Shown here piece by piece: positions 35,265-44,757 of a stretch of 64,000 nucleotides of DNA. The first letter of the stretch is position 1, and each line of letters starts with the position of its first letter. Source of the DNA: JAHBNG01 sp039028975 (GTDB taxonomy: Bacteria > Chloroflexota > Anaerolineae > Caldilineales > Caldilineaceae); the NCBI GenBank assembly GCA_039028975.1, contig JBCCHB010000025.1, forward strand, positions 1 to 64,000, in the 5' to 3' direction. Position numbers and translations under genes: made by a program. The notes under the pieces are model-generated. The model saw only the letters and a list, made by a program, of their open reading frames with translations. It had not been told where the DNA came from and ran no database searches.

Positions 35265-35837
35265 TTCTGTATTATCAGAAGCCCCTGGTGAAATTGCTTT
35301 AGTTGATCTCCGTCATCGCTTCGGCAACTGTGTGATAGCATTTGATGACAATTTAAACAAACTATCATTGTTCAGAACTGAGCGTATCACCATAAGTTTG
35401 ATTGTCACGTTTGCATGAAGCCATGACCGTGGTATCATAATCATATACGCATTGAAGAAGTATCCATATCTACCCACACAATTTTGCTCGAAAAAAAGTC
35501 TAGTACAAGATTGCAAGATGGTACCAAGAATTAGAACCCCTTTTCTGGTGGTCCATTGAATTTTAGTAGCTCAGCATCTGGGTTTCTCTTGCGGCAAATG
35601 TGCTAGTTAACGCGACCAAAATTCACGTCAGGTTTATGAGAACCGCTTTAGGAATGAGCATTCAACATGTTGTGCATCGCAGAAGTAGCATCCTTAGATG
35701 CGGGTTTGAAAATGTGCAACTAATTTACAGTCTGTTCCTTCAAGGTTTCTAGGTGATAAACCATCAACTCTAAACGCTATGGTGAACTTTTAAACCGCGG
35801 TACTAGACATTAGATATTGTTTGGTTCTTCATTGAAT
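35265..35837. other. Intergenic region between phosphatase and kinase genes
   Basis: This 573-base stretch has no frame with a recognisable product, no hairpin element of the two families and no clear terminator. It may contain the kinase promoter. It could also hold a decayed gene that I cannot recognise. Confidence 0.4.
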
Positions 35838-38687
35838 ATGAAACACAAAGAGACTCAAATCGGTCCTTATGAAATTAAGGCAAAAATTGGTCAGGGTGGA
35901 ACATCTGTTGTTTACCGTGCTGTTGATACTCGTAATCAGAGCATCGTTGCCCTAAAAGTATTAACCCCTTTATTCGCTACTGATCCTAAATTCCTCCGTC
36001 GTTTTATTAATGAAGGTCAAAATGTAAAACGACTTGATCACCCCAATATTGTTCAAATATACGAAACAAATGAAGCAGATGGTCGCCAATATATTGCAAT
36101 GGAACTCGTCGAAGGCGGTTCTCTGTCGGAGCTAATCAAGAATCGCAATTCCTTATTGCCAATAGATGAAGCCCTGAACATTATTGAACAGACCGCGGCG
36201 GCACTTGATTATGCTCACGGATTGGGCATTCTGCATCGTGACATTAAGTTAAGCAATATCCTCCTTACACAAGATGGTCGTGCACTTCTAACTGACTTTG
36301 GTTCGGCGAAACATATGTATGGGGAACACACCGTTGTTACCCAGTCAGGGTTTTCTGTCGGAACACCAACGTTTATGTCCCCGGAACAGGCAAAAGGTGA
36401 TCCCAATATCGACCGTCGTACGGATGTTTATAGTCTAGGAATTGCAGCCTATGCAATCTTAGTGGGTCGGCTACCTTTTAAGGCTGATAGCCAGGTTGCC
36501 TTGTTGCATAAGATTATCTATGATGCTCCGCCGCTTCCCGAACTAGTAAATCCTGATATTGCCCCTGGTATTGCATACGCTCTAAAGCGTGTATTAAGTA
36601 AAGAACCCCCAATGAGATATTCAACAGCTGGCGAATTTGCTGCTGCACTCATTGAGGGAAAGTCCTGGGTGCCTGGGACTCAAGATTACACAAATATTCC
36701 TGTTTTTCCTCATGGAACAGGTTCATTCTTTGTACCTCAGCAGCCTAGGCCACCCCAGCGGCGTTGGCTAGGTCTATTCTCTCTCTTTCTCTTATTTGGT
36801 ATTACTACGTTAGGCATTATCTTAGCCCTCCTAATATCAACGAATCCGGATTTCATTACTCGGGACACTAATTTATCCACTCCTACTAGTGAATCTCCGG
36901 GCCAACTATCCGTCCCTTCTGTTGTTCCGATCAAACCAATTGTTGTAACCCAATATTCAGATAAAAATAATCAGTTCAGTATAAACGTTCCGGATAATTG
37001 GCTGCGTAGTATCAGGGAAGACTCAATTAATTTTGACTCACCGGATTTTTTCGCGCGATTGTTCTTGCAAAAGATCGACGATGTCCCCTCTGTCGATTCT
37101 CCAAGAAACGTTGTTGATGAATATTTGGCATCAACGAGTGAAACAGGTGAGACCTATCGAAATCAATCAATCATTAGTGATGAGATGCGCTCATTTGGGG
37201 ATTCTACCGTTCGAGAACTAGTTCTGGATGCAACCTGGTTGGGAACGAATGTGCGAGTTCGGCTACTAGGCTTCTATACCGAAGAGGAAGGATATGTTCT
37301 CGGAAGTATCATGGAACCACAATTTAATACTGAACTTTCCTCCATCTTGGATATTGCTGCCAGTAGTTTTGTTGTGACGCCCCTTGCCGACCGCATTGGG
37401 CAGATTCCACCTGTAACTGCCTCAACTGAATATTCCCTGACGGGAAACAGTGTGCTATCTAACACACTTAGCATGACATCGAGTTTGTCGGTAAACCGAA
37501 CTCCAACAGTACCGATTTATACCCCAACGCAAGGTGCGGAGGTATCACCGACTATTGAGGGTGCTACACCAGCCGTTTCGATTCCACTTAGGACAACACC
37601 AACGCCTATCGCAAGCCCTACTCCTACTTCAACAAGTACGCCTCGGATCATGAACGCGGCAACCTTAGAAGCTGAGCGAGCAAAAACAGCCGAATCACCC
37701 CCCGTAAGTAGAATCGTAGCAGAATCCTCTGTAACTGCGATACCAACTATGTCTACTACCGCAACATCAAGAACGACAGGGAATCTAACGACTAGTTTAG
37801 AAGTGGTTAGAGCAACAGACATCGCTACAAGATTAGAAGCGGCTACAGCGACCAAATCTGCCCAAGCAACGAACACTGCCACCAACGTGGCAACTCAGCC
37901 CCTACGGGCTACACAAACATCAACCCCAAAGCCGACTAATACGAGTACACCAAGGCCGTCTACCTCAACCCAAACACCAACTAAGGCTCCAACTTTGCGG
38001 CCTACCGCGACCGATACAAGGCAAGCAACACTTCAACCAATCGCAACAAATACGAATACACCAAGGCCTACAGCAACAAAGACTAACACACCAAGAGCAA
38101 CGGCAACCGAGACGCCAACGGTTCCAACGTCTACCCCAACAAAAATACCAACGTCGACATCGACAAAGACGCCCTTTCCGACGGCGACAAACAGCCCTAC
38201 ATCTACCGATACACCCGAGCCTACGGAGACACCTGAACCGACGGATACGCCCAGGCCCACAAACACCTTAGCCCCATTTCCCAGCCCTACTTTAGGTAGT
38301 TCTGCACCTATTCCTGGTGCTGCTATTCAGCCGAACCTACCATTAAGCAATGATAGCGGTGGTGGACGTATTATCTTTGAGTGGTCATCCAATTTTGAGC
38401 CGAGGAACGGTCAGGGATATGAATTAGTCTTCTGGCGTCCTGGTCAGGCTCCTGTAGCAAATTCGTTTGGCTTGGCGGCATCTACGAATAATACATCTGT
38501 CGCAGTCGATTTAAGCGCCTTGGATAATGCACTTGGAGACCTTTTAGAGCCAGGAATTTATAATTGGGGTGTCTTACTAGTACAAAAAGACCCATATCGA
38601 CGCGTTCAATATCTTGGCGGTGGTTGGCAATATGAATATATCCGCTCGTCAGGCGGTCGTTCCCGCTCACCTTCATCTGGCGAATAG
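35838..38687 (+). CDS. PknB-type transmembrane Ser/Thr protein kinase with Thr-Pro-rich ectodomain
   Basis: A 949-residue protein. The kinase domain spans about 8-275, with the Gly-rich loop IGQGGTSVVYRA, Lys40 in VALKVL, catalytic HRDIKLSN (Asp135), DFG (153-155) and SPEQAKGDP. A membrane helix is at about 311-333. Outside are a PsbP-like/DUF1795-type segment (FSINVPDNWLRSI), a Thr/Pro/Ser-rich linker of roughly 270 residues (PTATKTNTPRATATETPT), and a C-terminal domain (about 830-940, RIIFEWSSNFEPRNGQGYEL) that may bind a ligand. ATG 35838 is chosen over a TTG 21 bases earlier, and no strong ribosome site is visible for either. The linker style is typical of Chloroflexota. Confidence 0.92.
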   Translation: MKHKETQIGPYEIKAKIGQGGTSVVYRAVDTRNQSIVALKVLTPLFATDPKFLRRFINEGQNVKRLDHPNIVQIYETNEADGRQYIAMELVEGGSLSELIKNRNSLLPIDEALNIIEQTAAALDYAHGLGILHRDIKLSNILLTQDGRALLTDFGSAKHMYGEHTVVTQSGFSVGTPTFMSPEQAKGDPNIDRRTDVYSLGIAAYAILVGRLPFKADSQVALLHKIIYDAPPLPELVNPDIAPGIAYALKRVLSKEPPMRYSTAGEFAAALIEGKSWVPGTQDYTNIPVFPHGTGSFFVPQQPRPPQRRWLGLFSLFLLFGITTLGIILALLISTNPDFITRDTNLSTPTSESPGQLSVPSVVPIKPIVVTQYSDKNNQFSINVPDNWLRSIREDSINFDSPDFFARLFLQKIDDVPSVDSPRNVVDEYLASTSETGETYRNQSIISDEMRSFGDSTVRELVLDATWLGTNVRVRLLGFYTEEEGYVLGSIMEPQFNTELSSILDIAASSFVVTPLADRIGQIPPVTASTEYSLTGNSVLSNTLSMTSSLSVNRTPTVPIYTPTQGAEVSPTIEGATPAVSIPLRTTPTPIASPTPTSTSTPRIMNAATLEAERAKTAESPPVSRIVAESSVTAIPTMSTTATSRTTGNLTTSLEVVRATDIATRLEAATATKSAQATNTATNVATQPLRATQTSTPKPTNTSTPRPSTSTQTPTKAPTLRPTATDTRQATLQPIATNTNTPRPTATKTNTPRATATETPTVPTSTPTKIPTSTSTKTPFPTATNSPTSTDTPEPTETPEPTDTPRPTNTLAPFPSPTLGSSAPIPGAAIQPNLPLSNDSGGGRIIFEWSSNFEPRNGQGYELVFWRPGQAPVANSFGLAASTNNTSVAVDLSALDNALGDLLEPGIYNWGVLLVQKDPYRRVQYLGGGWQYEYIRSSGGRSRSPSSGE

Positions 38688-38697
38688 AGGTGCGGGG

Positions 38698-39690
38698 TTG
38701 TTCACCGATCAACAAATATTCCAGAACGTATATTATCGCCTCAAGCCTTTGATACCTCGCCGTCTTCAACTCTACCTCCGACGGCAAATTGCTCAACGAA
38801 AACGTATCCGCTATACTAATGAATGGCCCATTCTCAGCCGGGCTAGAAATGTCCCTGTTGCTTGGTCTGGTTGGGCTGAACAAAAGCAATTTGCCTTTGT
38901 TCTTATCCATGATGTTGAAACTGCAGCAGGTCAGGATAAAACCAGACATCTTATGGATATGGAGATTAAGAGGGGATTTCGTTCATGTTATAATTTTGTT
39001 CCAGAACGCTACCCAGTTTCTGAGGAACTACGTACAACTTTATTGCAAAATGGTTTCGAAATTGGCGTACATGGCCTGACTCATGACGGAAAGCTGTTTC
39101 GTTCCGAACGCATCTTTATTGAAAGAGCAGTTAAGATCAATCGATATTTATCAGAGTGGAAGGCTCATGGTTTTTGTTCTCCGTCAAGTCATCATCGATT
39201 GGAATGGAACCATTTATTAAACATTGAGTACGACTCATCTACTTTTGATACGGATCCGTTTGAGGTACAGCCAGATGGGCTGGAGACAATTTTTCCAATA
39301 TGGATCCCCTCGAATGTACCGGCAGCGCTGCAAATAGCAAGACGTAAGCAAGCGCTAGCTGAAGTTCGAGATCCCGATGGGTATGTCGAACTTCCCTATA
39401 CCCTGCCTCAAGACTTCTATCTGTTTATTCTTTTGAAGGAGCCAACGATTGACATCTGGAAGCAAAAGCTGGATTGGATTGCAAAAAACGGCGGTCTAGC
39501 CCTATTAATCACCCATCCGGATTATATGAATTTCGATGGCATACCTAAATACGAAGAGTATCCAGTTTCACAGTATTTTGAATTTCTGGATTATGCAAAA
39601 AAAAACTATGGTGATGTCTACTGGCATACGCTGCCTAAGCATGTCGCGGATTATTGGCGTACCTGGGCAACGAGTAGTTCATACTCGTAA
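38698..39690 (+). CDS. Polysaccharide deacetylase-like protein (NodB fold)
   Basis: About 330 residues with NodB-type features: the metal-site start FVLIHDVETAAG, IGVHGLTHDGKL (His of the HxxxH-like motif), a substrate region GFCSPSSHHRLEWN and LALLITHPDYMNF near the end. Some deacetylase residues differ from canonical NodB, so activity is likely but unproven. The start is uncertain: TTG 38698 has AGAGG seven bases before it and gives a typical beginning (YYRLKPLIPRRLQ); ATG 38632 would overlap the kinase by 56 bases. It is probably coupled to the kinase gene and may modify the exopolysaccharide. Confidence 0.8.
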   Translation: MFTDQQIFQNVYYRLKPLIPRRLQLYLRRQIAQRKRIRYTNEWPILSRARNVPVAWSGWAEQKQFAFVLIHDVETAAGQDKTRHLMDMEIKRGFRSCYNFVPERYPVSEELRTTLLQNGFEIGVHGLTHDGKLFRSERIFIERAVKINRYLSEWKAHGFCSPSSHHRLEWNHLLNIEYDSSTFDTDPFEVQPDGLETIFPIWIPSNVPAALQIARRKQALAEVRDPDGYVELPYTLPQDFYLFILLKEPTIDIWKQKLDWIAKNGGLALLITHPDYMNFDGIPKYEEYPVSQYFEFLDYAKKNYGDVYWHTLPKHVADYWRTWATSSSYS

Positions 39691-39828
39691 AACCTATCCT
39701 CTTGCTTGGTGCTGTTTGACGCATAGCTTGATATCTTGTTTGGATTCAAGTATTACGTTATCCAAATCAACCTCAGTATAATATAGATCCATCACTATCA
39801 ATCATTGTAAAAAACGATACCTAGATCT

Positions 39829-40551
39829 ATGCAAGTCACTTACAACGACATTCATATCTGGCTCACTTCACTTGACCGCTCTGTCGACGAGGCGGAAGAG
39901 CTGCGCCTCCTGCTTTCTAGTGATGAAAAAGAGCGTGCGGATCGGTTTCACTTCTTAAAGGACAAGATTCACTATACTGTTGGTCGCTCTGTATTGCGCC
40001 AACTACTAGCGCGTTATATTCAGTGCGACCCGGTTGAAATCCAATTTGACTATAATCAATATGGAAAACCCTGTCTGGCATCTGTAGCGACCACGGGTGC
40101 CAAGCTACCCGAACTGCTGCAATTTAACCTGAGCCATTCTGGGACATTGGCACTCTATGGCTTTAGCTGGGAGCGCTCAATTGGTGTCGACATTGAATAC
40201 ATGCGACGTAATGTAGCTTTCCTAGATATTGCTCAAGGCTTTTTTTCCCCCAGCGAAATCCAGATTTTGAACTGTCAGCCAAACTCTCAGGAAATTGCTA
40301 AGGCATTCTACAACTGTTGGACTCGCAAAGAAGCTTACATCAAGGCCCATGGAATGGGACTCTCTTTACCTCTTGACTCCTTCGATGTTACCTTAGCACC
40401 TGGAGAAGCGGCCCAATTGCTTGCAACACGCCCCGATTCGGAAGATGCAGCTCGTTGGACATTGACAGCGCTTTCGGTACCTGATGGATATGCAGCTGCA
40501 ATTGCTGTAGAAGGTCAACAGTGGGAACTCTCTTCCTTTTCGTTCCCTTGA
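39829..40551 (+). CDS. 4'-phosphopantetheinyl transferase (Sfp type)
   Basis: A 240-residue Sfp-family enzyme. It has YNQYGKPCL, FNLSHSGTLALYGFS, the Mg/CoA-binding GVDIEYMR and FYNCWTRKEAYIKAHGMGLSLPLDSFDV, all core motifs. It activates acyl- or peptidyl-carrier proteins by attaching phosphopantetheine from CoA. No carrier protein, polyketide or peptide synthase gene is in this window, so its targets are elsewhere. It lies 138 bases after the deacetylase and converges with the solute-binding gene. Confidence 0.93.
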   Translation: MQVTYNDIHIWLTSLDRSVDEAEELRLLLSSDEKERADRFHFLKDKIHYTVGRSVLRQLLARYIQCDPVEIQFDYNQYGKPCLASVATTGAKLPELLQFNLSHSGTLALYGFSWERSIGVDIEYMRRNVAFLDIAQGFFSPSEIQILNCQPNSQEIAKAFYNCWTRKEAYIKAHGMGLSLPLDSFDVTLAPGEAAQLLATRPDSEDAARWTLTALSVPDGYAAAIAVEGQQWELSSFSFP

Positions 40552-40565
40552 TATCCCCTTTTTGA

Positions 40566-41879
40566 TCACTCGTTGCGCAGAAGATCATCCCCGATAACCC
40601 GCCCAACGCGTAATACCTCTTCCGTAGTTATCTCGGCATCTAATACTTGTTTCATACTCGTATTGACCGCGTCAACAAAACGTTCAAACCCGATTGGCAG
40701 TCGCCACGGTACGGCATAGTCAGCCCCTGCATAGAATGACGCAAGCCGCGGGTCCAATTGCTCCATTTGACGTTGTAAGCTCATTCGTGCGGGCAATAAG
40801 TTACTCTCAACTTGCCATCTCGTCTGAACGTCTACACTGCTTAGATACTCTAAGAGCGTCAATGCCTCTCTCTGATTTTGACTTTGGGCAGAGATGGCTA
40901 TGCAATGCCCAAAGAGCACCGTTGAGCGGCCTGAACCTCCACGAGGAAGGGGCGCAATGCCATATTCGACGGAGGGAAATTCCTCATCCAAGTAAGAGAG
41001 TGCCCAACTCCCTTCGATAATCATGCCAACTCGTTCTTTACCTAGTGCCTCTCCTGTCCAAACACTACCAGTCTCTTCTGACACGACAGCATACCCTTCA
41101 AGGTGTAGGCCTAAGTAGAAGTCCAAAGCCGTCAGCCCTGCCGAACTATCGATGGCCATACGTTGAGGATCCTGGGTAAATAGGGTCCCGCCTGCTTGGT
41201 AGAGAAAAGGCAGCCAACGTGATATATCTGGGTTTAGTGCCACGCCAAAAGTCGAATAGTATTCATTGGGTGACTCAGTAATCTGTCGAGCTGCGGACTG
41301 AAATGCAGCCCAATTCCAATCTGAATGTGGGTAGGGTACTGCTGCCACATCAAATAACCCTTTGTGATAGATAGTCACTAGAGTCGTGAACTCTCTTGGA
41401 ATGCAATAAAGATACTCATCAACGGTAAATGCCGCCACTAACTCAGGAAATAGGTCGATTCGTAGTGCTTGTGAAAGCATATCGAGTTCAGACCCTTGAA
41501 GCGGCTCGAGCAGATTTTGTTCAACCAACTCTGGCAACGAAAAGAGATCAACCAACAGCAAATCAGGAGAATCTTCCCCCGCTAACATTGACTGGACAGT
41601 TCGCTCATAATCCGGTAGCCACTTGATCGTTGCATCAATCCGTGTCTGCTGCTGATTAAACTCATCGAGCAATATTTCCGCTAGGGCATTTGACTCATCT
41701 GTCCCTTGCCAATGAGCAAACTGAAGCTGCACTTTTTCTGCCTCTTGCCTCTGTCCGGGCCACCATATAGTTGTTGGCGAAGGCCAACAAGAACTTAGTA
41801 ATACAATTAAGCTCATCTCTACAGCCGAAATAGTTAGATAAAAAGGTCTCATTAGGACTTTCAGTCTAAGAAGAATCAT
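40566..41879 (-). CDS. Extracellular solute-binding lipoprotein (family 1, sugar-type)
   Basis: A 437-residue protein with an N-terminal hydrophobic signal and lipobox LLSSC. The body is a family 1 binding protein: VQLQFAHWQGTDESNALAEILLDEFNQQ, LAGEDSPDLLLVDLFSLPELVEQNLLEPL, GVALNPDISRWLPFLYQAGGTLFTQDP and ERVGMIIEGSWALSYL. Such proteins deliver sugars or similar solutes to ABC permeases, but no permease or ATPase gene is adjacent. Three in-frame ATGs (41879, 41852, 41816) all precede the lipobox without a clear ribosome site. It converges with the phosphopantetheinyl transferase gene, 14 bases apart. Confidence 0.85.
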   Translation of the reverse strand: MILLRLKVLMRPFYLTISAVEMSLIVLLSSCWPSPTTIWWPGQRQEAEKVQLQFAHWQGTDESNALAEILLDEFNQQQTRIDATIKWLPDYERTVQSMLAGEDSPDLLLVDLFSLPELVEQNLLEPLQGSELDMLSQALRIDLFPELVAAFTVDEYLYCIPREFTTLVTIYHKGLFDVAAVPYPHSDWNWAAFQSAARQITESPNEYYSTFGVALNPDISRWLPFLYQAGGTLFTQDPQRMAIDSSAGLTALDFYLGLHLEGYAVVSEETGSVWTGEALGKERVGMIIEGSWALSYLDEEFPSVEYGIAPLPRGGSGRSTVLFGHCIAISAQSQNQREALTLLEYLSSVDVQTRWQVESNLLPARMSLQRQMEQLDPRLASFYAGADYAVPWRLPIGFERFVDAVNTSMKQVLDAEITTEEVLRVGRVIGDDLLRNE

Positions 41880-42084
41880 TATTTTGACGTAAGAGGGATG
41901 CTAAGTAGGCATGTATAATTTAGGAAGTTGTACTGTGGCCTCGTGAAAAGTCGGTACTTTCCACTACCGTATGGATGATATTTGGCCATCATCACGAATT
42001 CGTCTGTACGTGACAATCACGTAAGCGAAACGACAAATAAGGCTGCATATTTGAAAAGGATCCCCTTGATACTTAGTGCGAAAG

Positions 42085-42861
42085 ATGAAAGAACCTAACA
42101 AACGTAAAGATCAATTTAAACCAGCAGACAAAAGCCATTACAATATTCTGATTGTGGAAGATGAAGCTCCATTGCGCCATCTACTATTCAATTCATTGCG
42201 TAAAGTTGGTTACACGGTCTTTACCGCAACCAATGGCAAAGAAGCATTGTCCATCTTCAATCGTGAAGAGATTGATCTACTGATGCTTGACGTTGTCATG
42301 CCGCTTATGAATGGATTAGAGACCTGCCAGGCAATTCGCAGTATCTCAAACGTACCAATTATTATGTTAACTGCATTGAGTCGTCCGGATGACATTGTGC
42401 GGGGCTTTGAGTACGGGGCCGATGATTACATTACCAAACCATTTACCTTCCGCGAAGTGGAGATTCGGCTACATGCCATCTTCCGTCGAATGACCTGGAT
42501 TGAGAATCCACAGCTATTTCCTATTATTGCATTTGAAGGCTTTACTTTTGACAACCAAGCGCGTCAAGTTATCGTCAACGACCGCAAAATATCGCTTACG
42601 CCGATCGAGTGTAAGCTTTTGGTGCATCTAATGAATATGCCTCATCAACCTGTTGATAAAAATGCCCTCTTTCGTTCCGCCTGGGGATATGATATTAATG
42701 GAGGGCGTAATCTGGTTGAGGTGGCTATGCGCCGCCTGCGCCAAAAGATAGAAGAAGATCCATCAAAGCCAAGTTACCTGGTAACTGTACGCAGTGCTGG
42801 GTACAAATTTGTTCCACCCAAACAGGTGGAAATGCTCGCTGCTGCCTCCCCTGAGGAGTAG
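42085..42861 (+). CDS. OmpR/PhoB-type response regulator
   Basis: A 258-residue two-domain regulator. The receiver domain shows ILIVEDEAPLR (acidic pair), LLMLDVVMPLMNG (phospho-acceptor Asp), IIMLTALS and DYITKPF. The C-terminal winged helix shows ISLTPIECKLLVHLMN, GGRNLVEVAMRRLRQKIEEDPSKPSYLVTVRSAGYKFV. It would bind DNA when phosphorylated. No histidine kinase gene is next to it, so it is an orphan here. ATG 42085 is chosen; a GTG at 42076 is possible. It is divergent from the solute-binding gene and convergent with the second BY-kinase-like gene. Confidence 0.92.
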   Translation: MKEPNKRKDQFKPADKSHYNILIVEDEAPLRHLLFNSLRKVGYTVFTATNGKEALSIFNREEIDLLMLDVVMPLMNGLETCQAIRSISNVPIIMLTALSRPDDIVRGFEYGADDYITKPFTFREVEIRLHAIFRRMTWIENPQLFPIIAFEGFTFDNQARQVIVNDRKISLTPIECKLLVHLMNMPHQPVDKNALFRSAWGYDINGGRNLVEVAMRRLRQKIEEDPSKPSYLVTVRSAGYKFVPPKQVEMLAAASPEE

Positions 42862-42880
42862 AGCTATCTGGCATGGCCGC

Positions 42881-44557
42881 TCAGGTTTTGGCCTCAATGG
42901 CTGCCGGAGAACTTGAATCATTTCTAATCGTTTTACGAGCCAATTGAGGAATTTGAAAGATATTTCTACTGCGAAAGTGCAATCTATTGGCCGATCTTGC
43001 AACGACCCCAATCACATCCGCATTGGCTTGCTGTAAATTGAGCAATGCCTGCTGAACCTCTGCATGTTTTGTCCGTTTCAAACTAGTAACCAACACAACG
43101 CTATCAACCCATATTGAAAGAACCGATGTATCTGCATATGGGACGATCGGTGGGCCATCGATTAGAATCACGTCTGCTCTTTCATGCAACTGCCCCAACA
43201 CCGCCTTCATCTTCTCTGTTCCCAGAAGTTCTGTTGGCGTTAGAAAAAGAGTCCCCCCAGCAAACACCTGATCTTCCCAGAGAATGCCTGCACTAAGAAG
43301 TTGTAAATTAGGCGCTTGAGGACACCTCTTTAGCAACCCAGCTACATTCATCTCAGGGAAGCAGAGAAGATTTGTTAAGCCCCTTTCGTTACTTAGGCCC
43401 AACAGTTCATGCTGTTTTGGATAACGCAAGTCAGCATCAACAATGATGGTTTGGAGCCCCGCCTGAGCCATAACAAGCCCTAAATTTGTTATAGTGGTGC
43501 TACTACCCTCTCCATGACCAGGGCTCGCAAGGAGAAAGGTTTTGGCATCTCTCTTATGTTGATTAGGTAGCAACATCCTGCTACGGAGAAGTCTATAGTC
43601 CTCTGCTGTTCGTGAATAGATATCCCTTTTTGATTGCAGAATGCCGTTCCTATTCCTCCCAGACAAATGGACGATCTGCCCTAGCAAAGGTAAATCCACC
43701 GCACGACGCAAATCCTCGCCGGAGTGAACTGAATCATCTATATGATCAAGGAACAATGTAAGACCAACTGCTAAGATTGCTCCTACAACTAATGCTACCC
43801 ATGTATTGAGCATTGTACGAGGCCGTATTGGTGTAAAACTAGCCATAGCTGGCTCAATAACTTCCAAATAACTAGCCGAATTGGTTGGTATTTGTGCGGA
43901 GCTAAGCAGTGCGCTGTAATTGGCCTCCCAATCGGTGATTAACTTTTCTAATGCTTCCTCCTCTTCCTCAGCACCCAAAATTTGCTCTGCAGAGAGCTCT
44001 GAAAAATCCAGGTCAGTTAGCTGCTTTAGGCGCCTCTCTCCATTCTGAATCTTCTGCTGCAGATTCGCCAACCGTTCCTCAACAAATTCCTGAGTTTCGG
44101 CGTTACGCTGATCCGTAACGTTACTTGGGCTAAAGAGTATTAATTGGTTGGCGACTTCGTTGGCAATTGCCTCTGCCACCAGTGGTGATAGCGCCGTGAC
44201 AGTAATTTCCAATAGTTGAGTATTTCGTACCAATCCAACAGTTATTTGACCGCGAAGGGTTCGCCAATCCATATCAAGTCCAAGGGCCTGGACTGTCCCA
44301 TCCAAAACCGGGAATCTCCTAGCAATATCTGCGTAGGTAAGGCCTAACTCCTGACTGGTTTGAATCTGATTTCGGTTTAGGTCGGGTGAGCGCATGGGCT
44401 GCCCAATGATGAGAGTAGTTGATGCACTGTAGACAGGGCTTTGATTGATGCTGTAGAGATAGCCAAGTAGACCTGCACATGCCACAATGCCTACAATCAG
44501 CCACCACATACGCCTAAAGGCACCAATTAAATTTCTTAATTCAATGAAATCACTCAT
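42881..44557 (-). CDS. Wzz/BY-kinase-like protein with missing Walker A lysine
   Basis: A 558-residue protein: Wzz-type membrane helix at about 18-36, a periplasmic coiled-coil region (about 145-215), a second helix at about 252-271, and a cytoplasmic ATPase-like domain. Walker A reads SPGHGEGSSTT (345-355): the invariant lysine is Ser352 (codon at 43504-43502). Walker A-prime (IIVDADLRYP) and Walker B-type VILIDGPP are kept. There is no tyrosine after about residue 474, so the usual C-terminal Tyr cluster is absent. I infer a chain-length scaffold without kinase activity. The intact paralogue is at 22588-23865. Confidence 0.88.
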   Translation of the reverse strand: MSDFIELRNLIGAFRRMWWLIVGIVACAGLLGYLYSINQSPVYSASTTLIIGQPMRSPDLNRNQIQTSQELGLTYADIARRFPVLDGTVQALGLDMDWRTLRGQITVGLVRNTQLLEITVTALSPLVAEAIANEVANQLILFSPSNVTDQRNAETQEFVEERLANLQQKIQNGERRLKQLTDLDFSELSAEQILGAEEEEEALEKLITDWEANYSALLSSAQIPTNSASYLEVIEPAMASFTPIRPRTMLNTWVALVVGAILAVGLTLFLDHIDDSVHSGEDLRRAVDLPLLGQIVHLSGRNRNGILQSKRDIYSRTAEDYRLLRSRMLLPNQHKRDAKTFLLASPGHGEGSSTTITNLGLVMAQAGLQTIIVDADLRYPKQHELLGLSNERGLTNLLCFPEMNVAGLLKRCPQAPNLQLLSAGILWEDQVFAGGTLFLTPTELLGTEKMKAVLGQLHERADVILIDGPPIVPYADTSVLSIWVDSVVLVTSLKRTKHAEVQQALLNLQQANADVIGVVARSANRLHFRSRNIFQIPQLARKTIRNDSSSPAAIEAKT

Positions 44558-44757
44558 AAAACATCTCCTGTATACCCAACGTTTATGCGGTTTGCATCAT
44601 ACTCATTCAGCTTGTGCCTATTTGATCCGTATCCATTCAGTTGCCTATACCCAACCGCAGTATACTCATTAAGCGCAGACCAGTCGGTATGGTAAGTGCC
44701 AGAACATAAATAGATGTTACTATCACCTGAACGCTATGAGTTATTTAGGCAGTGCAT
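44558..44757. other. Spacer with family 1 end fragments
   Basis: This short gap holds several fragments resembling element ends, such as AACCGCAGTATACTCATT near 44653-44670 and CATACTCATTCAGC near 44598-44611, but no complete hairpin. They look like remains of one or more decayed elements. Confidence 0.5.
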
